Assembly: GCF_040358255.1 (NCBI RefSeq)
Contig: NZ_CP132938.1
Location: 62,001-126,000 of the forward strand
From: Tunturibacter gelidoferens
GTDB lineage: Bacteria > Acidobacteriota > Terriglobia > Terriglobales > Acidobacteriaceae
Direction of reading: 5' to 3'
DNA: 64,000 nt
Under the pieces are notes generated by a model, which saw only the letters and a program-made list of their open reading frames with translations, made no database searches and had not been told where the DNA came from. This document shows, one piece after another, positions 9,740 to 18,062 of the stretch. Position 1 is the stretch's first letter. Each line of letters begins with the position of its first letter. Both the position numbers and the translations under genes were made by a program.

Positions 9740-12598
9740 TTATCTTTCGCGCGAAGGCGACCATCGGAGACCGCCTCCGAAGGTTTGTTTGTAGAACTCA
9801 CGCTGGATCGGATTCACCGTGCTCCCGTTGTAGAAACCGAACACCTCGTTGTTCAGGTTCAACGCATACGCCACCGCCGTGAACCCCTTTGGCAGCCTGT
9901 AGCTTCCCTGCAGATCGACCTGCAGATGGCCGTACAGATACGTGTCCCCATTCGGCCCTTTGATGCCGCCACCCGACGCGAGGTATCCAGTGTTCGTGTC
10001 GTTTGGCTTCTTCTGCGTAAACACGATCGGGCCGGCATTGCTGTCGCTGTATTGATAGGAGAAGATGTTTGCTGCATTATAGCTCAGGCCCAGCCGGACA
10101 GACAGATTCCGCTTGTCATACGTCGGGCTGATGTTCCAGGTGTTCGGGGACTGCCGGAGCAGATCCGGCTTATCCGTCCTCGAAATTCCCGTGGGCGAGC
10201 CATTAGGGTAAAGCAATCCCGGGAAGGTGACCTGCGAGGCGGAGTAACCGTAGTTCGCCGATAGTCCCGTCCCGTTCAGCAGCCCCGGAAGATACGTGAA
10301 GTGCTGTTGAAAGGAGATCTCGAATCCGTACACGTACGCGCTGCCCGCGTTCTGCGGCTGGGTCTGAATCGTTCCATCGGCCAGCGTAGTTTGCAACGGA
10401 ATGATCGGGTCCGACAGATGCTTGTAATAAACACCCGCCTGCAACAGTCCGATCGGATTCAGGCTCCGCTCATACAACAGGTCCACGTTATCCGCGTGCT
10501 CCGGCTTCAGCGCGGGATTGCCGACACTCGAAGTCGTGCGCACCCCGCCTGGAGAGATAGACGCAAACGAGACCAGGTCTGAGAAGTTCGGCCTCGACAC
10601 GCCGCGTCCATACACCAATCGAATCCCGCTCAACGGTGTAAGCGAGTAACGGACCGACCCACTCGGCAGCACATCGAGATACGATCCACTCCGGGCCACG
10701 GGGGGCGAATCCGGCGTAACGTTGCCCTTGTCGGTGTCGCTTGTGTTTTCAAACCGCAATCCCACGATGATCCGGAACTTGTTCAAAGTTACCGTATCCA
10801 TCAGGTACCCGGCCGAAACCTTCTCGATCAGGTTGAAGTTGTTGGTCTGAATGCTCGGATTGTTGGGATCGGGCATCTGAGGCGACGTCGCGTTGTAGGC
10901 CTGCACCTTCTGGTAGTCCACCGCGGGCCCGAATTGATACGTCCCCCCGTAGTAGTTTGGGTCCTTGAACCCGTTGAGGAAGTTCGTCATCTGGAGAGAA
11001 GGGTCGTTGGCGGCCGCCACTGGAACTGTGTACGTAACATCCTCATTGGCAAACTTGTGCACGTTCCGGAACCGCCCTCCAAACTCGAAGCTCGACGCAT
11101 GGCCGAAGAACGTGTAGTTAGTTGCCAGGTCCGCGCCGAAGCCCAGATCGACCTCAGGGTTGTAGTAGTGGTCCACCCTCTGGCCCGCGTAGTAATACTG
11201 AGTCGGATCGAAGATGTTTACGTCGCTCGGCGCCACCAGCTTGGGCGTCAGAGGATTGGAGTTATCGAGCGAGAACTGGATGCCTCCGTTTAACACCGAA
11301 TCCGCTCCCGGAGCGAAGGTCGCGTCCGAATACCCCCTGTCGCGCGTCCGTCCCACTGAGCTCTCCACATCCCACGCAAGGAGTGACCGCCGGATCACGT
11401 GCCGTCCCCCAAGCTGCAGACTTCCCAGGTCCTGCACCGGTCGCCGAATCTCTGCGCCGAACGTAGTCGTGCCCGTACCGTCAGGCTGTCCATCCGCCGT
11501 ATATGTGGTCGCCACGTTGTAGTCCCAGCGATTGCCGAAGTTGTGGAACAGCGAGTACAACCCCTTCAAATAGATGCTCGAAGTCTCATTGAACCGATAG
11601 TCCACCGTACCTGCGTATCCCGTCCGGCTGCGGTAGTACTGGTAGTCCCGCTGATCGTATCCGCCCAGAAGCACGGGTGCCGGTTCCACGTCGTTGATCC
11701 CGCGTCCGTTCCAGTCATACGATCCGCCGAACAGCAGCCCGAGTTTGTTTCCCTCCAGAAACCGCTTCCCCAGCGTGCCATCGAACTGGTATGCCGTGCG
11801 GCCTCCGATGATCGGAGTGTACCCTCCGGTCGACTCGAGCGCCACGGTCGGCCGGTCGCCCGCACTCTTCGTGCGCAGGTCAACCGAACCGCCAATACCG
11901 TCCCCAGGCATGCTCGCCTCTAATGTCTTGTTGATCTGGACCGACTCCACCAGATCCGCGGGAATAATATCCAGCTTGATCTGGCGCACGGTCTCCGCCG
12001 AGGCGATGTTCACCCCATCGATCGTCACATTGGTCAGCCGCGGCTCTGTACCCCGTACCTGCACATACTTGCCCTCGCCCTCGTCCCGCTCCAGCGTTAC
12101 GCTCGCCAGCCGCCCAAGCGCATCCGCTACGTTCGCATTTGGCAGGCTCTTGATCACGTCCGCAGGCAGCACGTTGATGATGTTGTCCGCATTGAAGGTG
12201 CGGTTGATCGACTCGATCTCTCCGCCTTCGCGGCCCGCATACACCTGCACATCCTGCTTGTTCGAGGCCACGGTCAGCGAAGCAGCCAGCCGCACCACCT
12301 GCCCGGAAACCACCGTCACCTTTTTGGTAAAGGGAGCAAATCCAGCATACGAGACCGTTACGTCGTGGTCGCCCGCGGTTAGCCCGTTCAATGTGAACTG
12401 CCCCTGCGCGTCCGAAAGCGTCGAGGCCGCTCCCGGATTTACCTCTACCTTCGCCCCTTGCAGCGCGCCTCCCTGGCTATCGACCACCGAACCAGATAGG
12501 AGTCCTATTCCGGTCTGCGCTCCTGCCGATAACACGCAGATGAATAAGAACATGAATACAGATACTGCGAATTGCTTCGCATGATTTCCAAGAGACAT
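9740..12598 (-). CDS. TonB-dependent outer-membrane receptor with CarboxypepD_reg domain
   Basis: 952 aa from the ATG at 12598, which has a GGAG six bases upstream and leads straight into a signal peptide ending at ~ SAGAQTG. Residues ~30-115 form a CarboxypepD_reg/CNA-B-like domain (LLSGSVVDSQGGALQGAKV), followed by a plug domain (~125-240; NADNIINVLPADVIKSLP, VQVRGTEPRLTNVTIDG) and a 22-strand-type barrel with the RPNFSDL box typical of siderophore/carbohydrate receptors. It imports an unknown ligand with energy from TonB-ExbBD, which is not encoded here. Its upstream region carries the third PmrA-like box, linking it to the two-component/efflux cluster with which it is convergent. An importer next to an exporter suggests a metal-chelator or toxic-compound cycle; this is inference. 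Confidence 0.92.
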   Translation of the reverse strand: MSLGNHAKQFAVSVFMFLFICVLSAGAQTGIGLLSGSVVDSQGGALQGAKVEVNPGAASTLSDAQGQFTLNGLTAGDHDVTVSYAGFAPFTKKVTVVSGQVVRLAASLTVASNKQDVQVYAGREGGEIESINRTFNADNIINVLPADVIKSLPNANVADALGRLASVTLERDEGEGKYVQVRGTEPRLTNVTIDGVNIASAETVRQIKLDIIPADLVESVQINKTLEASMPGDGIGGSVDLRTKSAGDRPTVALESTGGYTPIIGGRTAYQFDGTLGKRFLEGNKLGLLFGGSYDWNGRGINDVEPAPVLLGGYDQRDYQYYRSRTGYAGTVDYRFNETSSIYLKGLYSLFHNFGNRWDYNVATTYTADGQPDGTGTTTFGAEIRRPVQDLGSLQLGGRHVIRRSLLAWDVESSVGRTRDRGYSDATFAPGADSVLNGGIQFSLDNSNPLTPKLVAPSDVNIFDPTQYYYAGQRVDHYYNPEVDLGFGADLATNYTFFGHASSFEFGGRFRNVHKFANEDVTYTVPVAAANDPSLQMTNFLNGFKDPNYYGGTYQFGPAVDYQKVQAYNATSPQMPDPNNPSIQTNNFNLIEKVSAGYLMDTVTLNKFRIIVGLRFENTSDTDKGNVTPDSPPVARSGSYLDVLPSGSVRYSLTPLSGIRLVYGRGVSRPNFSDLVSFASISPGGVRTTSSVGNPALKPEHADNVDLLYERSLNPIGLLQAGVYYKHLSDPIIPLQTTLADGTIQTQPQNAGSAYVYGFEISFQQHFTYLPGLLNGTGLSANYGYSASQVTFPGLLYPNGSPTGISRTDKPDLLRQSPNTWNISPTYDKRNLSVRLGLSYNAANIFSYQYSDSNAGPIVFTQKKPNDTNTGYLASGGGIKGPNGDTYLYGHLQVDLQGSYRLPKGFTAVAYALNLNNEVFGFYNGSTVNPIQREFYKQTFGGGLRWSPSRER

Positions 12599-12759
12599 CG
12601 CCAACTCCGTTTCTAAAATGACTGGAAGATCGCGCCCGAGGATGTGCTTCGGTTTGACGCACTGCTGTAGAAGGCACATTGCACTTTAGGGCTTCCAGTC
12701 AAACTAGGGGGAGGCTTTTGCGGAGGCGTGAACGCAGCGTAACAAGCGCGTAAAGCGAT

Positions 12760-12776
12760 CTTAAGGTTGGCTTAAG
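12760..12776. promoter_or_regulatory. PmrA/QseB-type box 3 upstream of the TonB receptor
   Basis: CTTAAG (12760-12765), five bases, CTTAAG (12771-12776). The half-site is itself palindromic, so the direct repeat reads on both strands and can serve the leftward receptor gene, whose ATG is 162 bases away. The 20 bases from 12761 match the box at 161 at all but one position (TTAAGG, T for C, TGGCTTAAGCTTT). A copied, nearly identical box in front of the regulator and the receptor argues for shared control. Confidence 0.6.
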
Positions 12777-12950
12777 CTTTGATGATTCAGCCATTTTGAG
12801 GACAGAACTACGGTGTCCCAAAGCTTCCGAGCCAGGCTGAGATCAAGGCGTGTCCTTGACTTAAGCATCGACGCCGGACTTGTTCTTAGATGATTCTGCG
12901 GGTGAGGCCCGACGCCGCAGGACGTTAATACTCACTTAGACGTAAACCGC

Positions 12951-12987
12951 TAACGATCCCGCAATAGATTCTAGAGCGGGATCGTTA
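12951..12987 (-). terminator. Inverted repeat after the alpha/beta hydrolase gene
   Basis: Perfect 12-bp arms TAACGATCCCGC (12951-12962) and GCGGGATCGTTA (12976-12987) around a 13-base loop, starting 84 bases after the leftward hydrolase stop codon. The stem is stable enough for a terminator but lacks a clear T tract on the leftward strand. A protein-binding site is the alternative. Confidence 0.45.
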
Positions 12988-13070
12988 TTACGGCCAATCG
13001 TTCCATAAGGGAGATCAGATTTTGAAGATAGAGGGGTCACCTATTCTCTGCATTGTCGTTCGGTAGCCCG

Positions 13071-14336
13071 TTATGGGTTGGCTTTGAGATTTCGATCGAG
13101 CCATGGAAGGATGACCTGTTTGAAGATGCGGGGATCAGGCCAGACTCCTACCTGGCGGCCGAGGTGGCCTCCCTGAGGATTGATCCAGGCTTCCTTCGGG
13201 ACATCGCCGCTGTCGAGGAGCTTATAGACATCGGCGATCGGCACCTGGGTGTCTTTGGTGCCCGCGAGAATCAGCATGGGCGCGGTTGGCTTGCCCAGCA
13301 GATGCTGGTTGACCAGAGACATCTTGGAGAACTCGTCGACCACCTGATCCAATGTAGTTACATTATCGAAGATGGACATCAGGGCGGGCATCTGATCGAA
13401 GAGATACTCGCGGTTGCCTACCAGAGAGTTCACGATAAAGTCTCTCTGGAAGAAGAGGTCGGTGGGCGGGGATTGGACGCTGACGCACTTGAGGCGATCT
13501 TTCTCGAGGATTGCCATCTTGGTGCCCCAATAAGCTCCCCAACTGACGCCATGCATGGCGATGCGATGGGAGTCGACCTCGGGCCGGGTGGCGAGGTAGT
13601 CGAGGACCTTTGAGAGGGCGCGGTCTGCAGTTGGACTGGCTTTGACGGGAGATTGGCCGGTGCCAGGGCCGTCGACTGCAATGTAGCCAATACCGTAGGG
13701 CAAAATGGCGGAGAAGCTCTCGGTGAGATCTTCCTTGCGGCTATCGAGTCCGTTGACGGCGATGACCATGGGGATGCGGCCGGTGGCGCCTTTGGGCAGC
13801 CGCAGGTAGCCGATGATCTCCTTGCCTTCGAAGGGAATGTGAACGACTTCGACGGGTGGATCCATCATGCGAGCATGAGCAAGAAACGCTTCGATGCCTT
13901 TGGCATAAGAGAGTTTTTTCTTGGGGGACGAGTCGGTAGGCCATCGGCCAAAGAAGTAGAGATGCCAGGCGCGTATGTAATCGGCGTTGGCCTTGGCTGG
14001 ATCGGTCTTTTCGAGGCTTTTGCCTTCGGCCATGTAGCGGTCGGCGACGCCCATGAAGCCTTCGGCCCACTCATCCTTGTCGCGGGTGTGGATGGACTTG
14101 AAGGCCTCGCGGACGTCGTTGGGATCGAGGCCGATGAGAGGATATCCGCCGACTTCTGCACGATGGACGGCCTCAACCTTGATCTCGTCCAAGGTACGCT
14201 CCGGCGCTCCCTGAGCCATGAGGCCGGCTGAAGAGAGCCCGGCGCAGATGGCGAGTAATGATGAGATGGTCTTGAAGTTCCTGGTTGCCGAGTTCCTGGT
14301 TGCCGAGTGCCTGGTCGCCGAGTGCCTGGTTGCCAC
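13071..14336 (-). CDS. Secreted alpha/beta hydrolase (FrsA/DUF1100-like)
   Basis: 421 aa from a GTG preceded by AGAGG. The first 20 residues are a five-residue repeat (ATRHS/ATRNS, four copies) encoded by a 15-bp tandem repeat. A hydrophobic core (ISSLLAICAGLSSAGLMAQG) completes an export signal with an unusually long basic n-region. A helical cap region occupies ~50-170; the hydrolase fold runs from ~175. The nucleophile is Ser265 in GVSWGAYW, with an acid in GTKDTQVP and His in NPQGGHLG. The oxyanion region (VIAVNGLDSRKED) resembles FrsA-like and 2,6-dihydroxypseudooxynicotine-hydrolase-like enzymes that cleave esters or C-C bonds. The substrate is unknown. Confidence 0.85.
   Translation of the reverse strand: MATRHSATRHSATRNSATRNFKTISSLLAICAGLSSAGLMAQGAPERTLDEIKVEAVHRAEVGGYPLIGLDPNDVREAFKSIHTRDKDEWAEGFMGVADRYMAEGKSLEKTDPAKANADYIRAWHLYFFGRWPTDSSPKKKLSYAKGIEAFLAHARMMDPPVEVVHIPFEGKEIIGYLRLPKGATGRIPMVIAVNGLDSRKEDLTESFSAILPYGIGYIAVDGPGTGQSPVKASPTADRALSKVLDYLATRPEVDSHRIAMHGVSWGAYWGTKMAILEKDRLKCVSVQSPPTDLFFQRDFIVNSLVGNREYLFDQMPALMSIFDNVTTLDQVVDEFSKMSLVNQHLLGKPTAPMLILAGTKDTQVPIADVYKLLDSGDVPKEAWINPQGGHLGRQVGVWPDPRIFKQVILPWLDRNLKANP
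14276..14335. repeat. Four 15-bp tandem repeats in a signal-peptide coding region
   Basis: Units start at 14276, 14291, 14306 and 14321. The first two (agttcctggttgccg) are identical, the third and fourth differ by one or two bases. The unit length is a multiple of three, so copy changes keep the reading frame and only lengthen or shorten the basic n-region of the hydrolase signal peptide. Confidence 0.9.
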
Positions 14337-14409
14337 GATAGAAATTCCTCTCTTCCACAGTTTTCAAAGCAGTTGAATTTCGACGTTCGCCTTGAGCCGA
14401 CGGCGAACG

Positions 14410-17400
14410 CTAGAAGGAAAGCTTGAGGCCGAGTTGCACGGCGCGACTGCCCCCTGAGCCAATGACAGGGTTTGAGGCAGCTACGTCCGGGGTCGCGCAG
14501 CCGCAGCCGAACTGGCCTGGGACGGAGGGATCGTTGTGACCCCAACCGTTCTGGCCGCCGAAGGGATTGGCGAAGTTGGGATGGTTGGTGAAGTTGAACA
14601 ACTCCGCGCGGAACTGCGCTGCGTAGCGGTCGTGGAAGTGCCAGTTCTTATCGACGGAGAAGTCCCAGTTTTTGTAGCCGGTGTCGCGGAATGTATTGCG
14701 TCCCATCGTGCCGAAGGTTCCAAGCGCAGCTGGAGTCATGACGGAGTTTCCCGATCTGTAGCAACCGCCGATACCCAGAGTGGTGATCGAACGGGCGTGG
14801 GCCATGCAGACTGGATCGTTGACAGCATCGGCGCCCGCAAGGTAAGGGGTACCGACCGCGCCCCCTGACTTGAAGTCGCGGGGGTTGCCGAAGAAGTCCC
14901 AGCGGTCGACCCCTTCTCCGGTTTGACTGAAGTCGTTGCCGGTATCGATGGGACCCCAGGGCTGAGCTCCATAGAGGCTGATGATGGAGTTCACCTGCCA
15001 GCCTTCGAGGGCTTGAAGGAACGATTTTCGGCCGGGGATGGCGTAGGTGGTGGTGAGGGTGAAGCGGTGGCGGATGTCAAAGTCGCTGCTGGCGTACTCG
15101 CGCTGAGGATGGGTGCTGTCCTGCGGGATGCCTGAACCGGCGCCGAAGTCCCAGTTTGCGCCCACGTTGTCGAGCGAGTGAGAGTAGGTGTAGCCGGCAA
15201 CGGCGGTGAAGTGGTGATAGTTGCGAGCAGTCATGGTCATCTGCAGACCGTCATAGTTGGATCGATAGATGTTGCCCATCTGATAGATGAAGCTGAGATA
15301 GGGATAGAGAGCGTTGAAGGGGCGGCCGGACTGTTCATCGTGATTGAAGTCCGCCGAGGGAACGTTCTGGTTGATGTCGTGAATACCGACGAGCTTTTGC
15401 CCATGGTTGCCAACGTAGGCGGCCTCAAGCACAAGGTCGGGCCGGAAGGAGTGCTGGACGTTAATGTTCCAGCTATAGACCTGCGGCGTGCGGAAGTTTT
15501 GCACCATGCCGAGAATGCTGCAGGGGTTGGCGCCGCAGTTGATCACGCCGGTTGGGAAGACAGTAGACGGGCCGCTGTTGTAACCGGCGTTCCAGTTGAG
15601 GGCGGAGCCCGTGAAGTTGACGGTGCCGACGGCGATCGAACCGGTTCCCTGGCCGCCGTTGGGACCTACACCCATCGCGCCGGTGGGGATCGTGCTGATG
15701 CCGAGGGAGTTGTTCAAAGCAAGGAAGGACTCCCAGTTGACGGTTTCGTAGATGAGCCCAGCACCGCCGCGCAGCACGGTTCTGCCGTTTCCGCCGATGT
15801 CCCAGGCGAATCCCACGCGTGGGGCGAAGTTGTAATGCTCGCCGTTGTAGGGGCCGCTGATGCCCTTGCCCACCTGAACCAGCCCTACGCTGGGATCGAA
15901 GTTGCCGAGCAAATTGTTTGCCTCCTTGACGACGGTGTTGAGTTCGTAGCGAAGGCCGAGGTTGAACGTAAGGTTCTTGGTGAGCCGCCAGTCGTCCTGG
16001 CCGAAGCCGGCGAATCCCCAGTTGTGAATCTGCCGGGTGGGGTCTCCGCTAAGCAGACTGCCGGATGCGGGCACACCGGCGAAGAAGTCTTCAAGCGGCG
16101 TTGCGCCGGGGAATGCGTCGGTGCCGAAGCCGAACTTGATGCGGCCGCGGCTACCGGCATATGCTCCGCCGGTGAAGCTATCGCGGTGTATCTCGCCGCC
16201 AAATTTGTAGGCGTGTTTGCCGACGGTGTAGGAGACGTGATCGATGAACTGGAACCTCCGGTCGGGCCCCTGAATCTTCGGCCAGTTGAATCCGCCCAGC
16301 TCGTTCAGCGCGGGGAAGAAGTCGGAGATGTTGACGCGCGGCAGACCGAAATACAGCGGATTGGTGACGCCGGTGTTGAGGCCGTAGGAAGAGGCTGGTT
16401 TGTCGCGGTCGTTGACGAAGGTGGGCTGATAGACGGTGTTGTAGCCAAAGCGGGCTTCGTTAAGCCAGCGTGGGTTGAGGATCCAGGTCCAACTCGCTCC
16501 AACGACCTGGGCGCGAGTATGGATCTGGGTCAGCCACTTGGTCTGGAGCTGGTTGGCGTCGGAGACGGTTCCGTTGTTGTTGCCGAAGAAATACAGACCG
16601 TTGATCGAGTGACGTTGATTGATCTGATAGTCCACTTTGGCTACGGCGTTGTCGGTGGTGACGTCGTTGGGTAGGCCGTAGTTGATGAACGTAGGGCCGG
16701 CCGCGTTGGTGCCGTTGTTGGTGGGAAAGCCAGTACCGTTGCAGACGATGGGCGGCCCCACGGTGCATCCTCCGATGGTGAGACTGGGGGTGCTGGGGAC
16801 GATGCCAGCCGCTTGGACCCCTGCGATGGCGTCGACAACACTGTTCTTCGGGTCGCCATTAAGTGAGACCGTGACCGGAGTGTTCAACTGGCTGATACTT
16901 GCCACCTGATAGGTCTGCCGCTCATATCCGCCGAAGTAGAACAATTTGTCCTTGACGATCGGGCCTCCCGCGGTCCCGCCGAACTGCTCCAGGCTGCGGG
17001 GATTCTTCGGCCCTCCTGCAATGGGATTGAAGTAGTTGCGCGCATCCATCGGAGTGTTTCGGCCGAAGGCATAGGCTGTACCGTGAAGTGTGTTGGTGCC
17101 GGATTTGAGCGCGACGTTGACCATGGCGCCGGGCTTCCAGCCGTACTCCGCCGGCGGATTCTCGATGAGGTTGAACTCCTGAATCGCATCGACGGGGAGG
17201 ATGGTTGCGGAGTCTCCCGCGATACCAGCTCCATTGATGATGCTTTGGCCGGAGAACGGCTCGCTGTTGAACAGTCCGTCGATGATGTAGGCGTTATCTT
17301 CAGCGCGCAGGCCGTTGGTGCTGGTAGTAGAGAAGCCGCCGCCGGGATAACGCACGATGCCGGGACGAAGCTGGAGAAGATTTTCGTAGTTGCGACCATT

Positions 17401-17883
17401 GAGCGGGAGATCATTGATCTCCTTGTTTCCCAAGGTGCCCCCGAGACTTGAAGAAGTCGTGTTGATCAGCGGCACCTGCATCGTGACCGTGACTGTCTCC
17501 GAGGCCGCTCCTGTTTGTAGAACGAAATCTACCTGGGCGTCGGAAGCAACTTCGATCTGAACATTGGTGCGCTCTGTGGCTTTGAAGGTCGGAGCTTCGA
17601 CACGCACCGAGTAGATTCCGGGAAGCAGATCCGGCGCCACATACTCACCAGCCTGAGAGGTGACCAGAGAGCGCGTGGTTCCCCGCTGCACATCCGTAAT
17701 TGTAACCTTTGCCCCGCTGACCAGCGCTCCCGAGGAATCACTGACGTCGCCGAGGATGCGGCCAGTGTTTGTCTGGGCACCTGCGGAAACGGAGAGAGAC
17801 AGGAACAACACCGGGACCGCGAGGGCGACAGCGGCCCCTTGCATCGATCTGGTTACAAGGCTGGCTGCTCTGTGAAAGTTCAT
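14410..17883 (-). CDS. Oar-like TonB-dependent receptor
   Basis: 1157 aa from the ATG at 17883, preceded by a G-rich stretch (AGGGGGCG); an in-frame start 42 bases upstream is possible. Signal peptide ends near SVSAGAQT. Residues ~35-120 are a CarboxypepD_reg domain (GRILGDVSDSSGALVSGAKV), then a plug (~135-250; LPLNGRNYENLLQLRPGIVR) and a very large barrel ending in LGLKLSF, with the terminal Phe used for outer-membrane insertion. These Oar-type receptors are a hallmark of Acidobacteriota and are thought to take up oligosaccharides or peptides, although ligands are mostly unknown. It is divergent from the catabolic operon at 18063 with 179 bases between, so it may import that pathway's substrate; this is inference. 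Confidence 0.92.
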   Translation of the reverse strand: MNFHRAASLVTRSMQGAAVALAVPVLFLSLSVSAGAQTNTGRILGDVSDSSGALVSGAKVTITDVQRGTTRSLVTSQAGEYVAPDLLPGIYSVRVEAPTFKATERTNVQIEVASDAQVDFVLQTGAASETVTVTMQVPLINTTSSSLGGTLGNKEINDLPLNGRNYENLLQLRPGIVRYPGGGFSTTSTNGLRAEDNAYIIDGLFNSEPFSGQSIINGAGIAGDSATILPVDAIQEFNLIENPPAEYGWKPGAMVNVALKSGTNTLHGTAYAFGRNTPMDARNYFNPIAGGPKNPRSLEQFGGTAGGPIVKDKLFYFGGYERQTYQVASISQLNTPVTVSLNGDPKNSVVDAIAGVQAAGIVPSTPSLTIGGCTVGPPIVCNGTGFPTNNGTNAAGPTFINYGLPNDVTTDNAVAKVDYQINQRHSINGLYFFGNNNGTVSDANQLQTKWLTQIHTRAQVVGASWTWILNPRWLNEARFGYNTVYQPTFVNDRDKPASSYGLNTGVTNPLYFGLPRVNISDFFPALNELGGFNWPKIQGPDRRFQFIDHVSYTVGKHAYKFGGEIHRDSFTGGAYAGSRGRIKFGFGTDAFPGATPLEDFFAGVPASGSLLSGDPTRQIHNWGFAGFGQDDWRLTKNLTFNLGLRYELNTVVKEANNLLGNFDPSVGLVQVGKGISGPYNGEHYNFAPRVGFAWDIGGNGRTVLRGGAGLIYETVNWESFLALNNSLGISTIPTGAMGVGPNGGQGTGSIAVGTVNFTGSALNWNAGYNSGPSTVFPTGVINCGANPCSILGMVQNFRTPQVYSWNINVQHSFRPDLVLEAAYVGNHGQKLVGIHDINQNVPSADFNHDEQSGRPFNALYPYLSFIYQMGNIYRSNYDGLQMTMTARNYHHFTAVAGYTYSHSLDNVGANWDFGAGSGIPQDSTHPQREYASSDFDIRHRFTLTTTYAIPGRKSFLQALEGWQVNSIISLYGAQPWGPIDTGNDFSQTGEGVDRWDFFGNPRDFKSGGAVGTPYLAGADAVNDPVCMAHARSITTLGIGGCYRSGNSVMTPAALGTFGTMGRNTFRDTGYKNWDFSVDKNWHFHDRYAAQFRAELFNFTNHPNFANPFGGQNGWGHNDPSVPGQFGCGCATPDVAASNPVIGSGGSRAVQLGLKLSF

Positions 17884-17979
17884 TGCGTGTTCGCCCCCTA
17901 AATTTTGGTACGACAGCTTTACCACCGCACCACAACACCGGTCAAGGAATTTGGAAAATAAATTCTTTTCGGAAGTTGC

Positions 17980-18010
17980 TTGACAAACTTATCCGGACTT
18001 GCGGTATAAC
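17980..18010 (+). promoter_or_regulatory. Promoter of the aldehyde dehydrogenase with overlapping FadR-like half operator
   Basis: TTGACA at 17980-17985 and TATAAC at 18005-18010 (or GTATAA, spacer 18) form a sigma-70-type promoter 53 bases before the ATG. The -10 lies inside GGTATAACT, which shares the core GGT-ATA-AC with the two FadR-like operators at 19466 and 19523. This suggests that the downstream GntR/FadR protein represses here by blocking the -10. Confidence 0.55.
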
Positions 18011-18062
18011 TGTCAGACCACAGGCGCCTCACCCCAAGGCGCCATGAGAAAGGTCTTTCGAG

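Larger units (their letters stand above)
12599..13070. other. Non-coding stretch upstream of the TonB receptor
   Basis: 472 bases without a credible gene. It holds the 5' leader of the TonB receptor, a PmrA-like box at 12760-12776, an isolated CTTAAG half-site at 12860-12865 and a strong 12-bp inverted repeat at 12951-12987. Nothing else is recognised. Confidence 0.6.

Noticed and set aside
11694..12584. 296-codon open frame antisense to the first TonB receptor
   Set aside because: Shadow of a well-supported gene; low-complexity Ser/Pro/Thr composition.
15178..16674. 498-codon open frame on the + strand inside the second TonB receptor
   Set aside because: Antisense to a clear Oar-like receptor; its long openness follows from GC-rich codon bias, and the translation has no recognisable domain.
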